Both the position numbers and the translations under genes were made by a program. A stretch of DNA of 64,000 bases from Pelomonas baiyunensis (GTDB taxonomy: Bacteria; Pseudomonadota; Gammaproteobacteria; Burkholderiales; Burkholderiaceae_C): NCBI RefSeq assembly GCF_043555935.1, contig NZ_JBIGIB010000004.1, positions 434,001 to 498,000 of the forward strand, given 5' to 3'. The notes under the pieces are model-generated. The model worked only from the letters and a program-made list of their open reading frames with translations. It was not told the DNA's origin and searched no databases. Below, piece after piece: positions 41,697 to 51,437 of this stretch; position 1 is the stretch's first letter; each line of letters begins with the position of its first letter.

Positions 41697-43244
41697 TCAG
41701 AGCTTGAAAACACTGACGGTCTCAACCAATTTACGCGCTTGGCTGCTCAGGCTCGATGCAGCTGCTGCCATTTGCTCCACCAAGGCTGCATTCTGCTGAG
41801 TGACCTGGTCCATCTGCATCACGGCTGCACCGACTTGGCCGACGCCTGAACTTTGCTCAACGCTTGCAGTGCTGATCTCCCCCATGATGTCAGTGACGCG
41901 AACCACGCTGGTCACCACGTCGCCCATCGTTGCACCGGCCTGGGTGACCAGTTGACTCCCGCGTTCCACGCGGTCCACGCTTTCAGAGATCAGTTCCTTG
42001 ATCTCCTTGGCCGCAGCGGCACTCCGACTGGCCAGCGTGCGAACTTCGCTCGCGACAACAGCAAAGCCACGGCCCTGCTCCCCCGCGCGAGCAGCTTCGA
42101 CGGCAGCATTGAGGGCCAGAATGTTGGTCTGGAAAGCGATGCTGTCGATCACTCCGATGATGTCGGCGATCTTCCGTGAGCTGTCGGTGATGCCCTGCAT
42201 GGTCTCAACCACTTGCACCACCACCTCCCGGCCCTGCGAAGCGATACCGCTCGCATTGCGAGCGAGTTGATTGGCTTGCTGGGCGTTGTCGGAATTCTGC
42301 CGAACTGTGGCCCCCAACTGCTCCATCGACGAGGCAGTTTCCTCCAGCGCACTGGCTTGGTTTTCCGTTCTGGAGCTCAGATCTTGGTTGCCTTGCGCAA
42401 TTTCTGAGCTTGCAGTCGACACCATCTCCGCGCCTTGGCGGACTTCTCCAACTACTTTCACCAAATTCGCCTGCATCGATTCAAGCGACTTGAGCAATTG
42501 GCCGAATTCGTCCGAAGCGTTTGACGGAATCGCCCTGGAAAGGTCGCCTGCGGCAACACGCTCGACCACCTGAATCGCAGACTCCAAGGGGGCCGTGATG
42601 GCTTTGGTGATTGCCAGCGCTGCAGCCACGATGCACAGGACGACAGCCATTGAAACGCCAATCAGCCACATTCGCCGCGACGCATGCGAAGCCTCGGCGT
42701 CTTCGATCAATCTGGCGGAACGCTTCGAAGTGAAGTCTGCGTAGTCCTGCGTGGCGCGAACCAAGGCGGCCAGCAGAGGCCTGCATTCCCGATTGATCTT
42801 TTCGATTGCAGCCGCGCCCTCATTTGCCAGTGCCAATCTGACGATCTCGGCAGCGACGGGCGCATAGCTGCGCTCAATTTTGGCGATCTCGCTCACCTTC
42901 TGACGGACATCAGATGACACGCCGTTTGCAGCTGCGAGTTGTTGCAACTTAGCCAAGTGCTCGTCAACTTCTTTCTGAGCTTGAGCAACGGCCTCCTTCT
43001 CTCGCGCGACATCTGCGGGCGTCGTTGTCAGCACCAAGTTCCGCGCCGCGACGGCACGAGCGCCGACCGCTTCGTGGATGTGATGCACCTGCTCGGATCG
43101 AGCGGCTACTCCGTTGACGAAATCTGAAAACCGCTCGTTTTCAGCACTCAATTGGTGACTTGCCACCACTGCGATGCAAGCGACCAAGGCGATCAACAAG
43201 GCAAAAGTTCCAATGAGCTTGGATTTGACGGTGAGCGTTTTCAT
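41697..43244 (-). CDS. Methyl-accepting chemotaxis protein
   Basis: A 515-residue chemoreceptor. TM1 is at about 8-28, a four-helix-bundle ligand domain at 30-185, TM2 at about 192-212, a HAMP domain to about 265, then the signalling domain with the invariant hairpin IAFQTNILALNAAVEAARAGEQGRGFAVVASEVRTLA. The C-terminus (VETVSVFKL) lacks a methylation-enzyme docking pentapeptide. ATG 43244 (MKTLTVKSKL) is the usual start; the frame above it is not protein-like. Convergent with the solute-binding protein gene. Confidence 0.93.
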   Translation of the reverse strand: MKTLTVKSKLIGTFALLIALVACIAVVASHQLSAENERFSDFVNGVAARSEQVHHIHEAVGARAVAARNLVLTTTPADVAREKEAVAQAQKEVDEHLAKLQQLAAANGVSSDVRQKVSEIAKIERSYAPVAAEIVRLALANEGAAAIEKINRECRPLLAALVRATQDYADFTSKRSARLIEDAEASHASRRMWLIGVSMAVVLCIVAAALAITKAITAPLESAIQVVERVAAGDLSRAIPSNASDEFGQLLKSLESMQANLVKVVGEVRQGAEMVSTASSEIAQGNQDLSSRTENQASALEETASSMEQLGATVRQNSDNAQQANQLARNASGIASQGREVVVQVVETMQGITDSSRKIADIIGVIDSIAFQTNILALNAAVEAARAGEQGRGFAVVASEVRTLASRSAAAAKEIKELISESVDRVERGSQLVTQAGATMGDVVTSVVRVTDIMGEISTASVEQSSGVGQVGAAVMQMDQVTQQNAALVEQMAAAASSLSSQARKLVETVSVFKL

Positions 43245-43883
43245 GGCAGGAACCCGTTGCGAAGGCGAGGCCATCGTGCCCGATGCGCCTACGACGTGCC
43301 ATGCAGGAACCTGTCCACGATGCCAAAAGCGTTGGCATATCGCACTTTTGCTGCCATCCCACTCGTAGCCAGACCCTCGCAGGTCGGGTACCACACCATC
43401 CAAGCGAACCCCTACACCAGCGCCCGGCCGCAGAGTCAAGGGGCTCGGCTCCGGGGCTCTCCAACTCGGCGACGGTGGCGAAACGAGCCACGATGCGCTA
43501 CGGGGCACTCTTCAATCGCGACTCACTCTCTCGCAACTACGCGATTTCGTCCGGCTTCCTTGGCTTTGAGCACGCTAAGCTGAATTGGCAATGCGAATTG
43601 CTAGCAGCCGAGCGTGATGCACTCGAAGAACGCCTGTCTTCGAATAAGGAATGACAGCCGTTCGAACTGCGTCCGCAGTCGGTCGGCTTGCAGCCGTCTT
43701 CTTCGCCCAGCGCCAGCGATCCGTGGAATGTGTAGCTGAACGGCTAACGAGTCTATGAACGGCGCCAGTTGGCCAAAAGCAGGGTGACAGTTTGAGGGTC
43801 GCTGCGAAATCCATCGCGTTACAAGACAGTACCTTCGCATCCCTGCGCATGGAATTGCTCGCAGGAGGATACTGGTCAGCCGG
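43245..43883 (+). other. Gene-poor region
   Basis: I see no supported gene in these 640 bp. A 53-codon plus-strand frame from ATG 43493 (MRYGALFNRDSLSRN) is the only candidate and lacks a convincing ribosome-binding site. The region may hold remnants of earlier cargo. Confidence 0.4.
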
Positions 43884-44111
43884 TTAGCAACACACTGAGC
43901 TCAACTTTCCCCTGCGTATGCGACGGCTGCAACGGCTGGAACCTCGACGCCCTCGCGGCTCCGGCGTTATTTCGATGCGGCCAGCGACCAACTGAAACCA
44001 CACGCGCTGGCCCAACCGCCACCCGCACGCCGCCGCTGGCAGAACCACCTCCTGGGTGCCGTCTTGCCTTCGCTTGAGCGATGTCGTGAACTGCCGACCG
44101 CTTACCTTCAT
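43884..44111 (-). CDS. Small AbrB/MazE-like DNA-binding protein
   Basis: A 75-residue basic protein. Residues 1-52 (MKVSGRQFTTSLKRRQDGTQ, then EVVLPAAACGWRLGQRVWFQL and GRIEITPEP) follow the swapped-hairpin AbrB/MazE pattern, with the LPAAACGWRLGQRV loop in place of the usual IPKAVREALGLKPGD. An Arg-rich tail follows. Antitoxins and repressors share this fold. No toxin gene is recognisable beside it; it lies 61 bp downstream of the AAA+ ATPase gene on the same strand. Confidence 0.45.
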   Translation of the reverse strand: MKVSGRQFTTSLKRRQDGTQEVVLPAAACGWRLGQRVWFQLVAGRIEITPEPRGRRGSSRCSRRIRRGKLSSVCC

Positions 44112-44172
44112 GGCGGGACCTCGCGGATCTTTGACTCTGATTCTGCGCTTGCGATCTAGGCCGTTCACTTCT

Positions 44173-45894
44173 TCAATGAAGCGCACTTGGCCGCAATGTG
44201 TCTCGCAGCCAATCGGCCAAGTAGTCCTCAATGGCACGTCGCATGTCACGCGCAGATGTCCCAGCCCGCGCCAGAAGCTCAGCGGGTAAAGGCGGGAACA
44301 CGTCGGGTGACACGCCCCATTGCTCGGCGAGTTCAGCAGCCATGGTCTTGGCCAGGATGGGCCGGTGCTCGGGCCCAGGCGAGGGTACGTACACGATCCT
44401 GAATCTCGACAGCAACGCCTCAGGCAGCTTTAGGGCGTTGACCGTGCCAACAAAGCTCAGCCATGACAGGTCACACGCAGCATTAAGGTAGCCGTCACGG
44501 TACTGCCGGGCGGTCTCAGGTTCAAGGAAGGCCAATACAGCCGAGACAATTCGCGCACCATCGAACGAGCTTGCACCTTTGTCCAGCTCGTCCAGCAACA
44601 CCAGCCCAGATGGTGTTTTATGCGTGAGCATGGACGCCAGCAAAGGCGACGGTGCGGCGCTGGCCCAGCCACGAGCTGTCCCAACGATCATCTTCACATC
44701 CGCTGATCCGCCCACGTTGATCGGGATGAAAGGCAGGTTGAGCAGCGCTGCCAACCTTCTCGCCAATCGCGATTTGCCAGCGCCTGGGGGCCCAGCCAGC
44801 AACAGGTGGGGTAGCTTGACGTCGAGCCGACCCAGCAGCGCGCGCGGCTCCAGCACGGTTCGCACTTCCGCGATGGCCTGATGTGCCCATGGGAACTCTG
44901 CGTGCAAACGATCCAATCGCTGTGACAGGTCATCCACACCAAGCAGGCAACGTAACTCCAACGGAGTCGTGAGCGCCTCATACAGCTTGAGCTGTTCACG
45001 ATCTTCCTTGTACGCCGCCGGTGGAATGGGCTCAGTAACCACCCGCGCTGACATCCCCTTCGAAGTAGCCGGTTGGGGGTCAGGCTCCTTTGGGGGAAGC
45101 ACCTCCGGAACACGTGCCGTACGCCGGGCTTGGGCTTCGTACAACTCCGAGCGAAGACGCAGCTTGAGCATGTCGTACATGTCGTCAGAAAACGAGTGCA
45201 CCCGCGTCCGGAATTCCGCTCGCGCCTGCTGTGCCTGTACAAGTTTCCGTTGCAACCGGTGCCAAAGCTCAGGACCAGTGCGGGAGATGTGCTCTGCCAA
45301 TTGGTCGGCCTCAGCGCGGTCGGCAATGCAGTGCAGGTTCAGGATCACCTGCGCCAAGCAACTCAGCCCTGCGATCGCCTGCTGCGCGTCCATGGCACCG
45401 GATCGATCGACGGCCAAGCCCTCAGCAAACGCCAGGCCGCGAATCCAGCATGAGATCGGCGACGACTCACCGGCGCCGCGCAGCACGTCCTTTCGCGGGA
45501 GTCGGCTGTAACGCTCGGCGTCTGTCGTGGAAATGGTGCCAAGTTCATACGACAGAACGCGGCCACCCAGAGAGATGGGCTTCAGTGGGACATGGTCCAG
45601 GCGTAACAGCAGCTGCGCGAGTTGGTACTGCACCGCGGGGCAACGCGTCGTCTCGCTGAGCTTGAGCAACAAGTGGTGCTCTAGGGCATTTGCCAGTTCC
45701 AGTTTTTCGGAGTCCTGGAAGACCCTCACAGCCTCGAGCAAGCTCTGCCGCCGCTCCTCGATGGGCAAGCCAGGATCCAGCACGGCGGCGAATTTGCGCC
45801 GAACGAAGGCCCACGTTTGATAGTCAGCGCAATTCGTTGTCAGGTCCGAGAAGATGGACGTCAGCCGGGCATGGAATTCGGAGTTGTCTTGCAT
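44173..45894 (-). CDS. Lon-like AAA+ ATPase without protease domain
   Basis: A 573-residue protein. The N-terminal 330 residues are helical with no known motif; the AAA+ module (about 370-560) has Walker A GPPGAGKS, pore-region GTARGWASAAPS, Walker B LVLLDELDKG, sensor 1 GTVN and an arginine finger region SRFRIVYVP, in the order seen in Lon. The Lon peptidase domain is absent. ATG 45894 has GGAGAGG upstream. It diverges from the gp16-like gene next to the transposition genes. It may be a remodelling factor or part of a defence module; nothing in the sequence decides this. Confidence 0.75.
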   Translation of the reverse strand: MQDNSEFHARLTSIFSDLTTNCADYQTWAFVRRKFAAVLDPGLPIEERRQSLLEAVRVFQDSEKLELANALEHHLLLKLSETTRCPAVQYQLAQLLLRLDHVPLKPISLGGRVLSYELGTISTTDAERYSRLPRKDVLRGAGESSPISCWIRGLAFAEGLAVDRSGAMDAQQAIAGLSCLAQVILNLHCIADRAEADQLAEHISRTGPELWHRLQRKLVQAQQARAEFRTRVHSFSDDMYDMLKLRLRSELYEAQARRTARVPEVLPPKEPDPQPATSKGMSARVVTEPIPPAAYKEDREQLKLYEALTTPLELRCLLGVDDLSQRLDRLHAEFPWAHQAIAEVRTVLEPRALLGRLDVKLPHLLLAGPPGAGKSRLARRLAALLNLPFIPINVGGSADVKMIVGTARGWASAAPSPLLASMLTHKTPSGLVLLDELDKGASSFDGARIVSAVLAFLEPETARQYRDGYLNAACDLSWLSFVGTVNALKLPEALLSRFRIVYVPSPGPEHRPILAKTMAAELAEQWGVSPDVFPPLPAELLARAGTSARDMRRAIEDYLADWLRDTLRPSALH

Positions 45895-46158
45895 TTCGCC
45901 TCTCCAACCGTTTAGACAAGAGGTCAACGGTTGGGGAAGTCTCATGTTCAACTGGCTCATGGCGTGAGCCATGCCACGTTCTCGTTGCACGCACAGAAGG
46001 GTAGTACGCACTTCTCAGGCTGCACGGATTCAGTCTCGGGTTGAAACCCCCTGCTGACGCAGCGCCGCACTCGTCAACAAACAGCAGAATTATTGGTTTA
46101 AACGACCAAAGCTTGAACAGCTAGCCGCTGCCAAACGGCAGCTCATTCAAAGAATGCT

Positions 46159-46174
46159 TGCGAATACGTTCGCA
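46159..46174. promoter_or_regulatory. Palindromic operator candidate between divergent genes
   Basis: TGCGAATACGTTCGCA, with perfect 6-bp arms, lies in the AT-rich gap between the ATPase gene (start 45894) and the gp16-like gene (start 46274). It is a fitting operator for a small dimeric DNA-binding protein such as the gp16-like product. Confidence 0.4.
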
Positions 46175-46273
46175 TATTAGTATCGATAAGAAAATATCCC
46201 AACGGACGCATGCTTGAGTATTTTTCGACACGATGATAAATTTCATCAGCAAGCGCGAAATACCTTTGCAACA

Positions 46274-46507
46274 ATGCAAATTCAACCAAGCGACCTAAGC
46301 CGAGTTCGAGAAGACTTCTTCTTGCGCGGCGAATCCGTTGCCGATTGGGCGCGCAACCACGCGTTCCCGGTGAACGCGGTTTATCAAGTCTTGAACGGCC
46401 ACTGCCAAGCGCGACGCGGGCGTTCACACCAGATCGCAGTAGCGCTCGGCCTCAAAGCGCAGCCCAGCGTGATCTCCGCAGAGCAGGTCAAGGAGCGCAT
46501 CATGTAA
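46274..46507 (+). CDS. BcepMu gp16-family DNA-binding protein
   Basis: A 77-residue protein with the pattern FFLRGESVADWARNHAFPVNAVYQVLNGHCQARRGRSHQIAVALGLK, which matches my memory of the phage-associated BcepMu gp16 family of helix-turn-helix proteins found in Mu-like phages. ATG 46274 is the best start. It lies 145 bp before tnsA and is transcribed toward it, so it may regulate transposition genes, much as Mu repressors or Ner proteins do. Confidence 0.7.
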   Translation: MQIQPSDLSRVREDFFLRGESVADWARNHAFPVNAVYQVLNGHCQARRGRSHQIAVALGLKAQPSVISAEQVKERIM

Positions 46508-46514
46508 ACAAGAA

Positions 46515-46563
46515 CGCCGACCAATCTCACGACAGTCGGCGCTCAGGGATCGTTGAAACGATC
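46515..46563 (+). other. Two hairpins between the gp16-like gene and tnsA
   Basis: CGCCGAC (46515-46521) pairs with GTCGGCG (46535-46541), and GATCGTT (46548-46554) with AACGATC (46557-46563). No T run follows, so they may be a weak terminator or an operator rather than an intrinsic terminator. Confidence 0.35.
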
Positions 46564-46652
46564 AAGGGTAGCACCTGAAGTTTCCACCTCCCTGTGCCCG
46601 TCGTCAAGCCCCCGGTTTCGATCGGGGTGGATTCATATTGCCGACTCCGGGC

Positions 46653-47342
46653 ATGAAACCAGCGCGACAAGTCATTTCGAGGTCACCGGCACGCACGGTG
46701 GGAGCAGTTCACGCGAACTGGTTCCAGGACACGCCCATTCATCATGAGTCAGATCTTGAAGCCAATGTGATCAAGGTGCTGCTGATGGCGCATGCTGTCA
46801 GGAAAATTCAGCATCAGCCCGTCACGCTGACTTATATAAATGGGGACAAGGAAAGAAGGCACATTCCCGACCTGGGCCTGACCCTTGCCGACGGCACCAC
46901 CGCCTACGTTGAGGTGAAGCCCAAGAAGTTCGTGCCGGAACACCTGGTGAAGTTCAACGCTTGCGCTGCACTGCTTCGCAAGAAGGACGTCGACTACTTC
47001 GTCGTCACGGACGAGCAGGTGGGGCCCAAGCGCGCTTGGTATGCGCAGACGATCTACGACATGGCCAAGCGCTCCGCCCCAGCGGATGGACTGACCGCAC
47101 TCGTCGATTGGGTGCGTGAGCGCCGAAGCGCCTCAGTGGCTGATGTGCTGGGGGCAGGCTTCAGTGAGCCACTGCTGCAGCACGCCGTCGGCCGCCGACA
47201 GTTGCTGACTGACCCGTCGCTCGAACTGAATCCCGGAAGTTGGCTCACCACGCAGGACACCGCTGATGAGCTTCTATCTCTTGCATCGTGGCTTGGCTGC
47301 ATGCCTTGGCCACCCGGCACAACCGGCAAGACCGAGTCTTAA
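46653..47342 (+). CDS. tnsA: TnsA-type transposon endonuclease
   Basis: A 229-residue restriction-like endonuclease that makes the 5' strand cuts at Tn7-like ends. Catalytic residues are visible: Glu36 in SDLEANVIKVL, Asp73 in HIPDLGLTLADG and Glu87/Lys89 in VEVKPKK. A helical C-terminal domain (about 140-229) should bind TnsC. Its presence indicates cut-and-paste transposition. ATG 46653 is preferred over the TTG at 46638. It is called tniC in Tn6022-type elements. Confidence 0.88.
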   Translation: MKPARQVISRSPARTVGAVHANWFQDTPIHHESDLEANVIKVLLMAHAVRKIQHQPVTLTYINGDKERRHIPDLGLTLADGTTAYVEVKPKKFVPEHLVKFNACAALLRKKDVDYFVVTDEQVGPKRAWYAQTIYDMAKRSAPADGLTALVDWVRERRSASVADVLGAGFSEPLLQHAVGRRQLLTDPSLELNPGSWLTTQDTADELLSLASWLGCMPWPPGTTGKTES

Positions 47343-47522
47343 GTCGGCTCTCGCTAAAGCCCTTCGGCCCAGGCGCTTCGACGCCGGCATGCGTCCGAGT
47401 CCAGAGGCGACAACACGTCGTCCGTTCGGCCTGCCGCTGACGTATCCAGTGATGCCACGCGCTGCGGCGGAATCTGTCGCTTCGGCGGTGAGGTCGGCAA
47501 CCTCATGCGTCGGGGGGCGCCA

Positions 47523-49514
47523 ATGAGAACGTACTCACTGAACGTTGGTTTGGTCGTCAGGCGCGGCGACCGAACCCGACGCCTTGAGCGTCACTTGGAA
47601 GATGGGCAACTGGTCTTCATCGACGAGGTCTCTGGCACCCCCCACACCATGACGCCCGCCGTGCTGCAGCGACTCGTGCTTGCAGGGGATCTGGAGATCG
47701 TCAGCGGTGACCCCGCATCGGAGGCGTCGACCGGCGTGTCGGCGCCGCTCGTCAAGACCTTGAATGACCTGCCGGAGCACCAGGCCAAAGAGGTTCGCAG
47801 GCGCTATCGCTACGTGATCTACATGAAGCGCAAGGGCCTGAGGCACGGTATGCGTGGTCGCATTTCCCACGCCCTCGCGGAACTGAAAGGCGAAGTACCC
47901 ATGGGTGAGGCCATGGACGCTGCTGAGAAGGAGCCCCGCCCACCACGCGCGTCCACCGTCATGGAATGGATGAGACGCTGGGAAACCAGCGGCGGCAATC
48001 TGATGAGCCTGCTGACCCGGCACGCGGTCCGCGTCACGCCGAAGCGGTTGGACCCGCGCGTGCTGAAGATCGGTCGAGCACAAGTTCGCACGTTCTACTG
48101 CACGAAGCGCAGACCCACGATCAAGGACGCGAAGGAACAGATCGAGAGGGTGCTCACTGCAGACAAAAGCCTCGACAGCAAGACGATCAGCATCAGCACC
48201 GTTCGGCGCCTGATCGAAGAGATCAGTCCGTACGAGCGAGACGTGGCTCGCTTCGGGGCTGCCTATGCGCGCCACAGATGGCGCTACTCGTTAAAGGGCA
48301 TCGGCGCCGACAGGCCCATGCAGCGGTACGAGATCGATCACACCGTGCTGGACATCGTTGTGATCTGCGACCGGACTGGCATGCCGCTCGGACGACCCAC
48401 CATCACGATCGTCGTCGATGCTTTCAGCGGCTTGGTGGCTGGATTCTTCATTTCGTTCTGGGGTACCGGGCTTGCGGCCACCCTGTCGGCACTGAAGGTG
48501 GCGATCTCTCCCAAGGACGAGTACGTCACGCGCAACAACCTGGCAGCGAACTGGCTACCGTACGGCATTCCCGGGCTCATGGTCGTGGATAACGGGTTGG
48601 AGTTCCATTCCCCCCAGTTCCACGACATCGCGATGCACCTGAACATGGACCTGCGCTTCTGCGCTGTCCGCCAGCCTTGGCTGAAGCCCTTCGTCGAACG
48701 GACCCTGGGCGAGTTGCATCGCTACCTGCCCCACCAGGGACGCGTTGAAAAGCGTCTCAACAACTACCTGCCTCCTAAGCCGGAGAAAAGCGCCACGATC
48801 ACCTTCGGCTCGCTCTGTACTGGTCTGCTCAAGGCCTTCGTGGAAATCCATCCATTCGAGGTCAACGAGCGCAAGCTCTGGCTTCCGTTCGACCGGTTCA
48901 GCGAGGGCATGGAGAAGCTGCTGCCGCCCTCGCTGCCCACGAGCACTGCCGAACTGGACCTCATCGTGGCTGTGACCGAGGAGTACACGGTCAGCGGAGA
49001 GGGTGTGGTGCCGAACTCCCTGCGATTCAACAGCGATGAGCTGCAGGCTCTGCTCAAGGCCGTGGGCACGAACTTCCGCACGTTGATCAAGTTCAACCCG
49101 GAAGACTTGAACGTGGTCCACATCCAGGATCCACGAACCAAGGGGTGGCTGCCTGTTCCAAGCTGTATGCCTGAATACACCGACGGCCTGTCCATCGTTC
49201 AGCACAAGGCGATCCGCGCGCGGCTCCAAGGCAAAGTTGCTCGCAAGGACATTGCTGACCGACTGCTGAAGGCCAAGACCGAGTTGACGGAGTTGTGGAA
49301 CTCCAGCGCTGCCATCGGCAAGCGGCTTAAAGCGGCTCAGTTGCGCGCGCTGTCCGGCCTGACTTCGAGCCATGCACTTCGTGGTGCCACCGCGGCGGCC
49401 ACCGGCGCTTCGCCGCCACCCTCTGCGCCAATACCAAAGCGCCTGCTTACGCCGGAGGACCTGAAGGTGCCCGAGATCGAGGTTCCGGACTTCGACGCGT
49501 ACGTGGCGGTGTGA
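47523..49514 (+). CDS. tnsB: TnsB-type DDE transposase
   Basis: A 663-residue transposase of the Mu/TniA superfamily. The N-terminal third carries the end-binding domains. The catalytic core has Asp272 (YEIDHTVLDI), Asp356 (VVDNGLEF) and Glu392 (FVERTLGELH): D-D-35-E spacing, all intact. The Mu C-terminal beta-barrel follows. It binds the terminal TTCTGAACTTT sites and joins the 3' ends to target DNA. ATG 47523 lies 180 bp after tnsA. Confidence 0.93.
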   Translation: MRTYSLNVGLVVRRGDRTRRLERHLEDGQLVFIDEVSGTPHTMTPAVLQRLVLAGDLEIVSGDPASEASTGVSAPLVKTLNDLPEHQAKEVRRRYRYVIYMKRKGLRHGMRGRISHALAELKGEVPMGEAMDAAEKEPRPPRASTVMEWMRRWETSGGNLMSLLTRHAVRVTPKRLDPRVLKIGRAQVRTFYCTKRRPTIKDAKEQIERVLTADKSLDSKTISISTVRRLIEEISPYERDVARFGAAYARHRWRYSLKGIGADRPMQRYEIDHTVLDIVVICDRTGMPLGRPTITIVVDAFSGLVAGFFISFWGTGLAATLSALKVAISPKDEYVTRNNLAANWLPYGIPGLMVVDNGLEFHSPQFHDIAMHLNMDLRFCAVRQPWLKPFVERTLGELHRYLPHQGRVEKRLNNYLPPKPEKSATITFGSLCTGLLKAFVEIHPFEVNERKLWLPFDRFSEGMEKLLPPSLPTSTAELDLIVAVTEEYTVSGEGVVPNSLRFNSDELQALLKAVGTNFRTLIKFNPEDLNVVHIQDPRTKGWLPVPSCMPEYTDGLSIVQHKAIRARLQGKVARKDIADRLLKAKTELTELWNSSAAIGKRLKAAQLRALSGLTSSHALRGATAAATGASPPPSAPIPKRLLTPEDLKVPEIEVPDFDAYVAV

Positions 49515-49521
49515 GGTCGGC

Positions 49522-50481
49522 ATGCCATCCTCACCAGAATTTGTCATGCCCGACGCAGACGTCGACGAGGCAGGCCTGAAGTTGGCTGCGCGCCGGCTGG
49601 AGATGTATTCGACCAAAGCGCTCGCTGCGGCCCGTATCGTGGATCGGATCATCGTCCGCCACGCCGAGTTCGAGCGAGGCCTCAAGAGCCTGGATCGGAT
49701 CTACCAACTCGGGCCGGAGTTCAGCGTGCCTAAAGGACTGTTGGCCTTCGGGCCTCCTGGCAGTGGCAAGTCGACGCTCATCAAGACGTTTGTCGACACA
49801 TTGCCCCCGTCCGCTTCGATCACGCCTGGCGCGGAAACGCTGTTCATCCGCCTGACCAAGTCCCAAGCGCTTGGCCCGGTGGTGGAGGCCATGTTGGCTG
49901 GCCTGGAGTACGCCTTCCCAAAGGTGTCCAACAACACCGTGGGCATGAAGGCACCTCAGGTCGCCAAGGCGGTGAAGCGCAGGGGCACTCGCTTGATCTT
50001 CATCGACGAGGCACACCACCTGTGTCTGAGCTCGTCCAGCCTGTCACGGGCCCAGGGTGCTGGCACACCGCTCACGACTTTGTTGATGCAGTTGATGGAT
50101 GAGACCGGGGTCGGCCTGTGTCTATGTGGCGGCCCGCAGCTGGAGAAGCTCGGTGACACAGACCCCTACCTGACCAGTCGATGCCAGACGCGCTTGGAAC
50201 TGCGCAACTTTGATCTGTCGGGTCCGTGGCTTGGATTGGTGCGTGCGATGGTCAAGCTCTGCACGACCTTCGATCTGTCGTTCCTCGCGCGCGATGACCA
50301 GCGACGTCCGTTGCACGAGGCGACAAAGGGCAATCTGCGCGACCTGAAAACCCTGGTGACCGAGGTTGTGCTCGTCGGTGTCGATGCCGGCAAGACGGAG
50401 ATCGACGCGCCCACCATGGCGCTGGCCTACGAGCGTGTCTACGGCGCGGGCTCACAGGCCAGCAACCCCTGGAGCATCTGA
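49522..50481 (+). CDS. tnsC: TnsC/TniB AAA+ transposition regulator
   Basis: A 319-residue AAA+ ATPase: Walker A GPPGSGKST (77-85), Walker B LIFIDEAHHLC, sensor region LCLCGGPQ, and the arginine region SRCQTRLEL. It links target selection by TniQ to the transposase. Starts 7 bp after tnsB; its stop shares one base with the next start (TGATG). Confidence 0.93.
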   Translation: MPSSPEFVMPDADVDEAGLKLAARRLEMYSTKALAAARIVDRIIVRHAEFERGLKSLDRIYQLGPEFSVPKGLLAFGPPGSGKSTLIKTFVDTLPPSASITPGAETLFIRLTKSQALGPVVEAMLAGLEYAFPKVSNNTVGMKAPQVAKAVKRRGTRLIFIDEAHHLCLSSSSLSRAQGAGTPLTTLLMQLMDETGVGLCLCGGPQLEKLGDTDPYLTSRCQTRLELRNFDLSGPWLGLVRAMVKLCTTFDLSFLARDDQRRPLHEATKGNLRDLKTLVTEVVLVGVDAGKTEIDAPTMALAYERVYGAGSQASNPWSI

Positions 50482-51437
50482 TGGCTGCGCTGCTCAACCC
50501 GGTCACACCGACGGCAAACGAATCGACCGGCGGCTTCCTGCTGCGTGCGCTGTCAGCCAATGGTGCCAACGTGCGAGAGCTGTTGTCCCTGACCCGGGGG
50601 AGTACCAGGCGCCAGATCCTGCCGGAAGACGCCCCGCTCTACGAGCAACTCACTGGCACGCCTGCCGAGTGGTTCGTGCGCCGCATCGCACACGTCAGGC
50701 AGGGCGACCATTGGCCTGAGATCGAGCTGTTCGGCACCCGGTGGCGTGATGACTGGACGCTGCGCGGTCAATACACCCAGGTGTGCCCCGAATGCCTGGA
50801 GCGGTCCGCCGTCGCCAGGGTGGAGTGGGACTTGATGGGCTACACCGCGTGTCCCGTACATCGCAAGCTGCTCGTTGACCGCTGCGCGGACTGCGGCCGT
50901 GCGCTGCAGCCGAATCGGCCTGCGGTGGACGTCTGCCGGTGCGGAGCCTTTCTGAGCCGGCCTGACACTCCAGGTCAGGACGCTGATGCCGGCATGTTGG
51001 CCTGGTGCCAATGGCTGTCCAAGGCCGTTATGGGCGCCATAGAGGGGCAAACGCGGCCGGAGCCGCTACTGGCGAGCTTCGACGGGTTGAGCATCGACGG
51101 CTGGTACCGCCTGTGCATCTGCCTGGGCGGCGGTGTGCGGGCGCTGCGCGGGGCGCACCTCAATGCGGCATGCCCCTGGCTCGACACCGCCGCTGTGCAT
51201 GAGATCCTGCGTCAGGGGCTGGAGGCCCTGCGAGACGTGGATGCGGGCCGGCCGCTACACATCGCGCTGGGTATGGGCTGCGGCGACTCACTCGCCGAGC
51301 AAGCTGTGCGTGGCATCACGCTGGAGGACCGCAACGCAGCCTCCGGGCTGCGCATGCGGCTTCGCCTGCCCTCGAGGTGGCGGAATGCCAAGCACGTGCT
51401 TCATCGGCAGGGTGATCTGTTCGAGGGCTGGGCGTGA
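50481..51437 (+). CDS. tniQ: TniQ-family target-selection protein 1
   Basis: A 318-residue TniQ protein. The zinc-ribbon pattern is CPECLERSAVARVEWDLMGY, then ACPVHRKLLVDRCADCG and CRCGAF, i.e. repeated CxxC/CxxH ligands, followed by a helix-turn-helix-like C-terminal half. It should recruit TnsC to a DNA site. It corresponds by position to tniD in Tn6022-type elements. Short for a site-specific TnsD. Confidence 0.85.
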   Translation: MAALLNPVTPTANESTGGFLLRALSANGANVRELLSLTRGSTRRQILPEDAPLYEQLTGTPAEWFVRRIAHVRQGDHWPEIELFGTRWRDDWTLRGQYTQVCPECLERSAVARVEWDLMGYTACPVHRKLLVDRCADCGRALQPNRPAVDVCRCGAFLSRPDTPGQDADAGMLAWCQWLSKAVMGAIEGQTRPEPLLASFDGLSIDGWYRLCICLGGGVRALRGAHLNAACPWLDTAAVHEILRQGLEALRDVDAGRPLHIALGMGCGDSLAEQAVRGITLEDRNAASGLRMRLRLPSRWRNAKHVLHRQGDLFEGWA

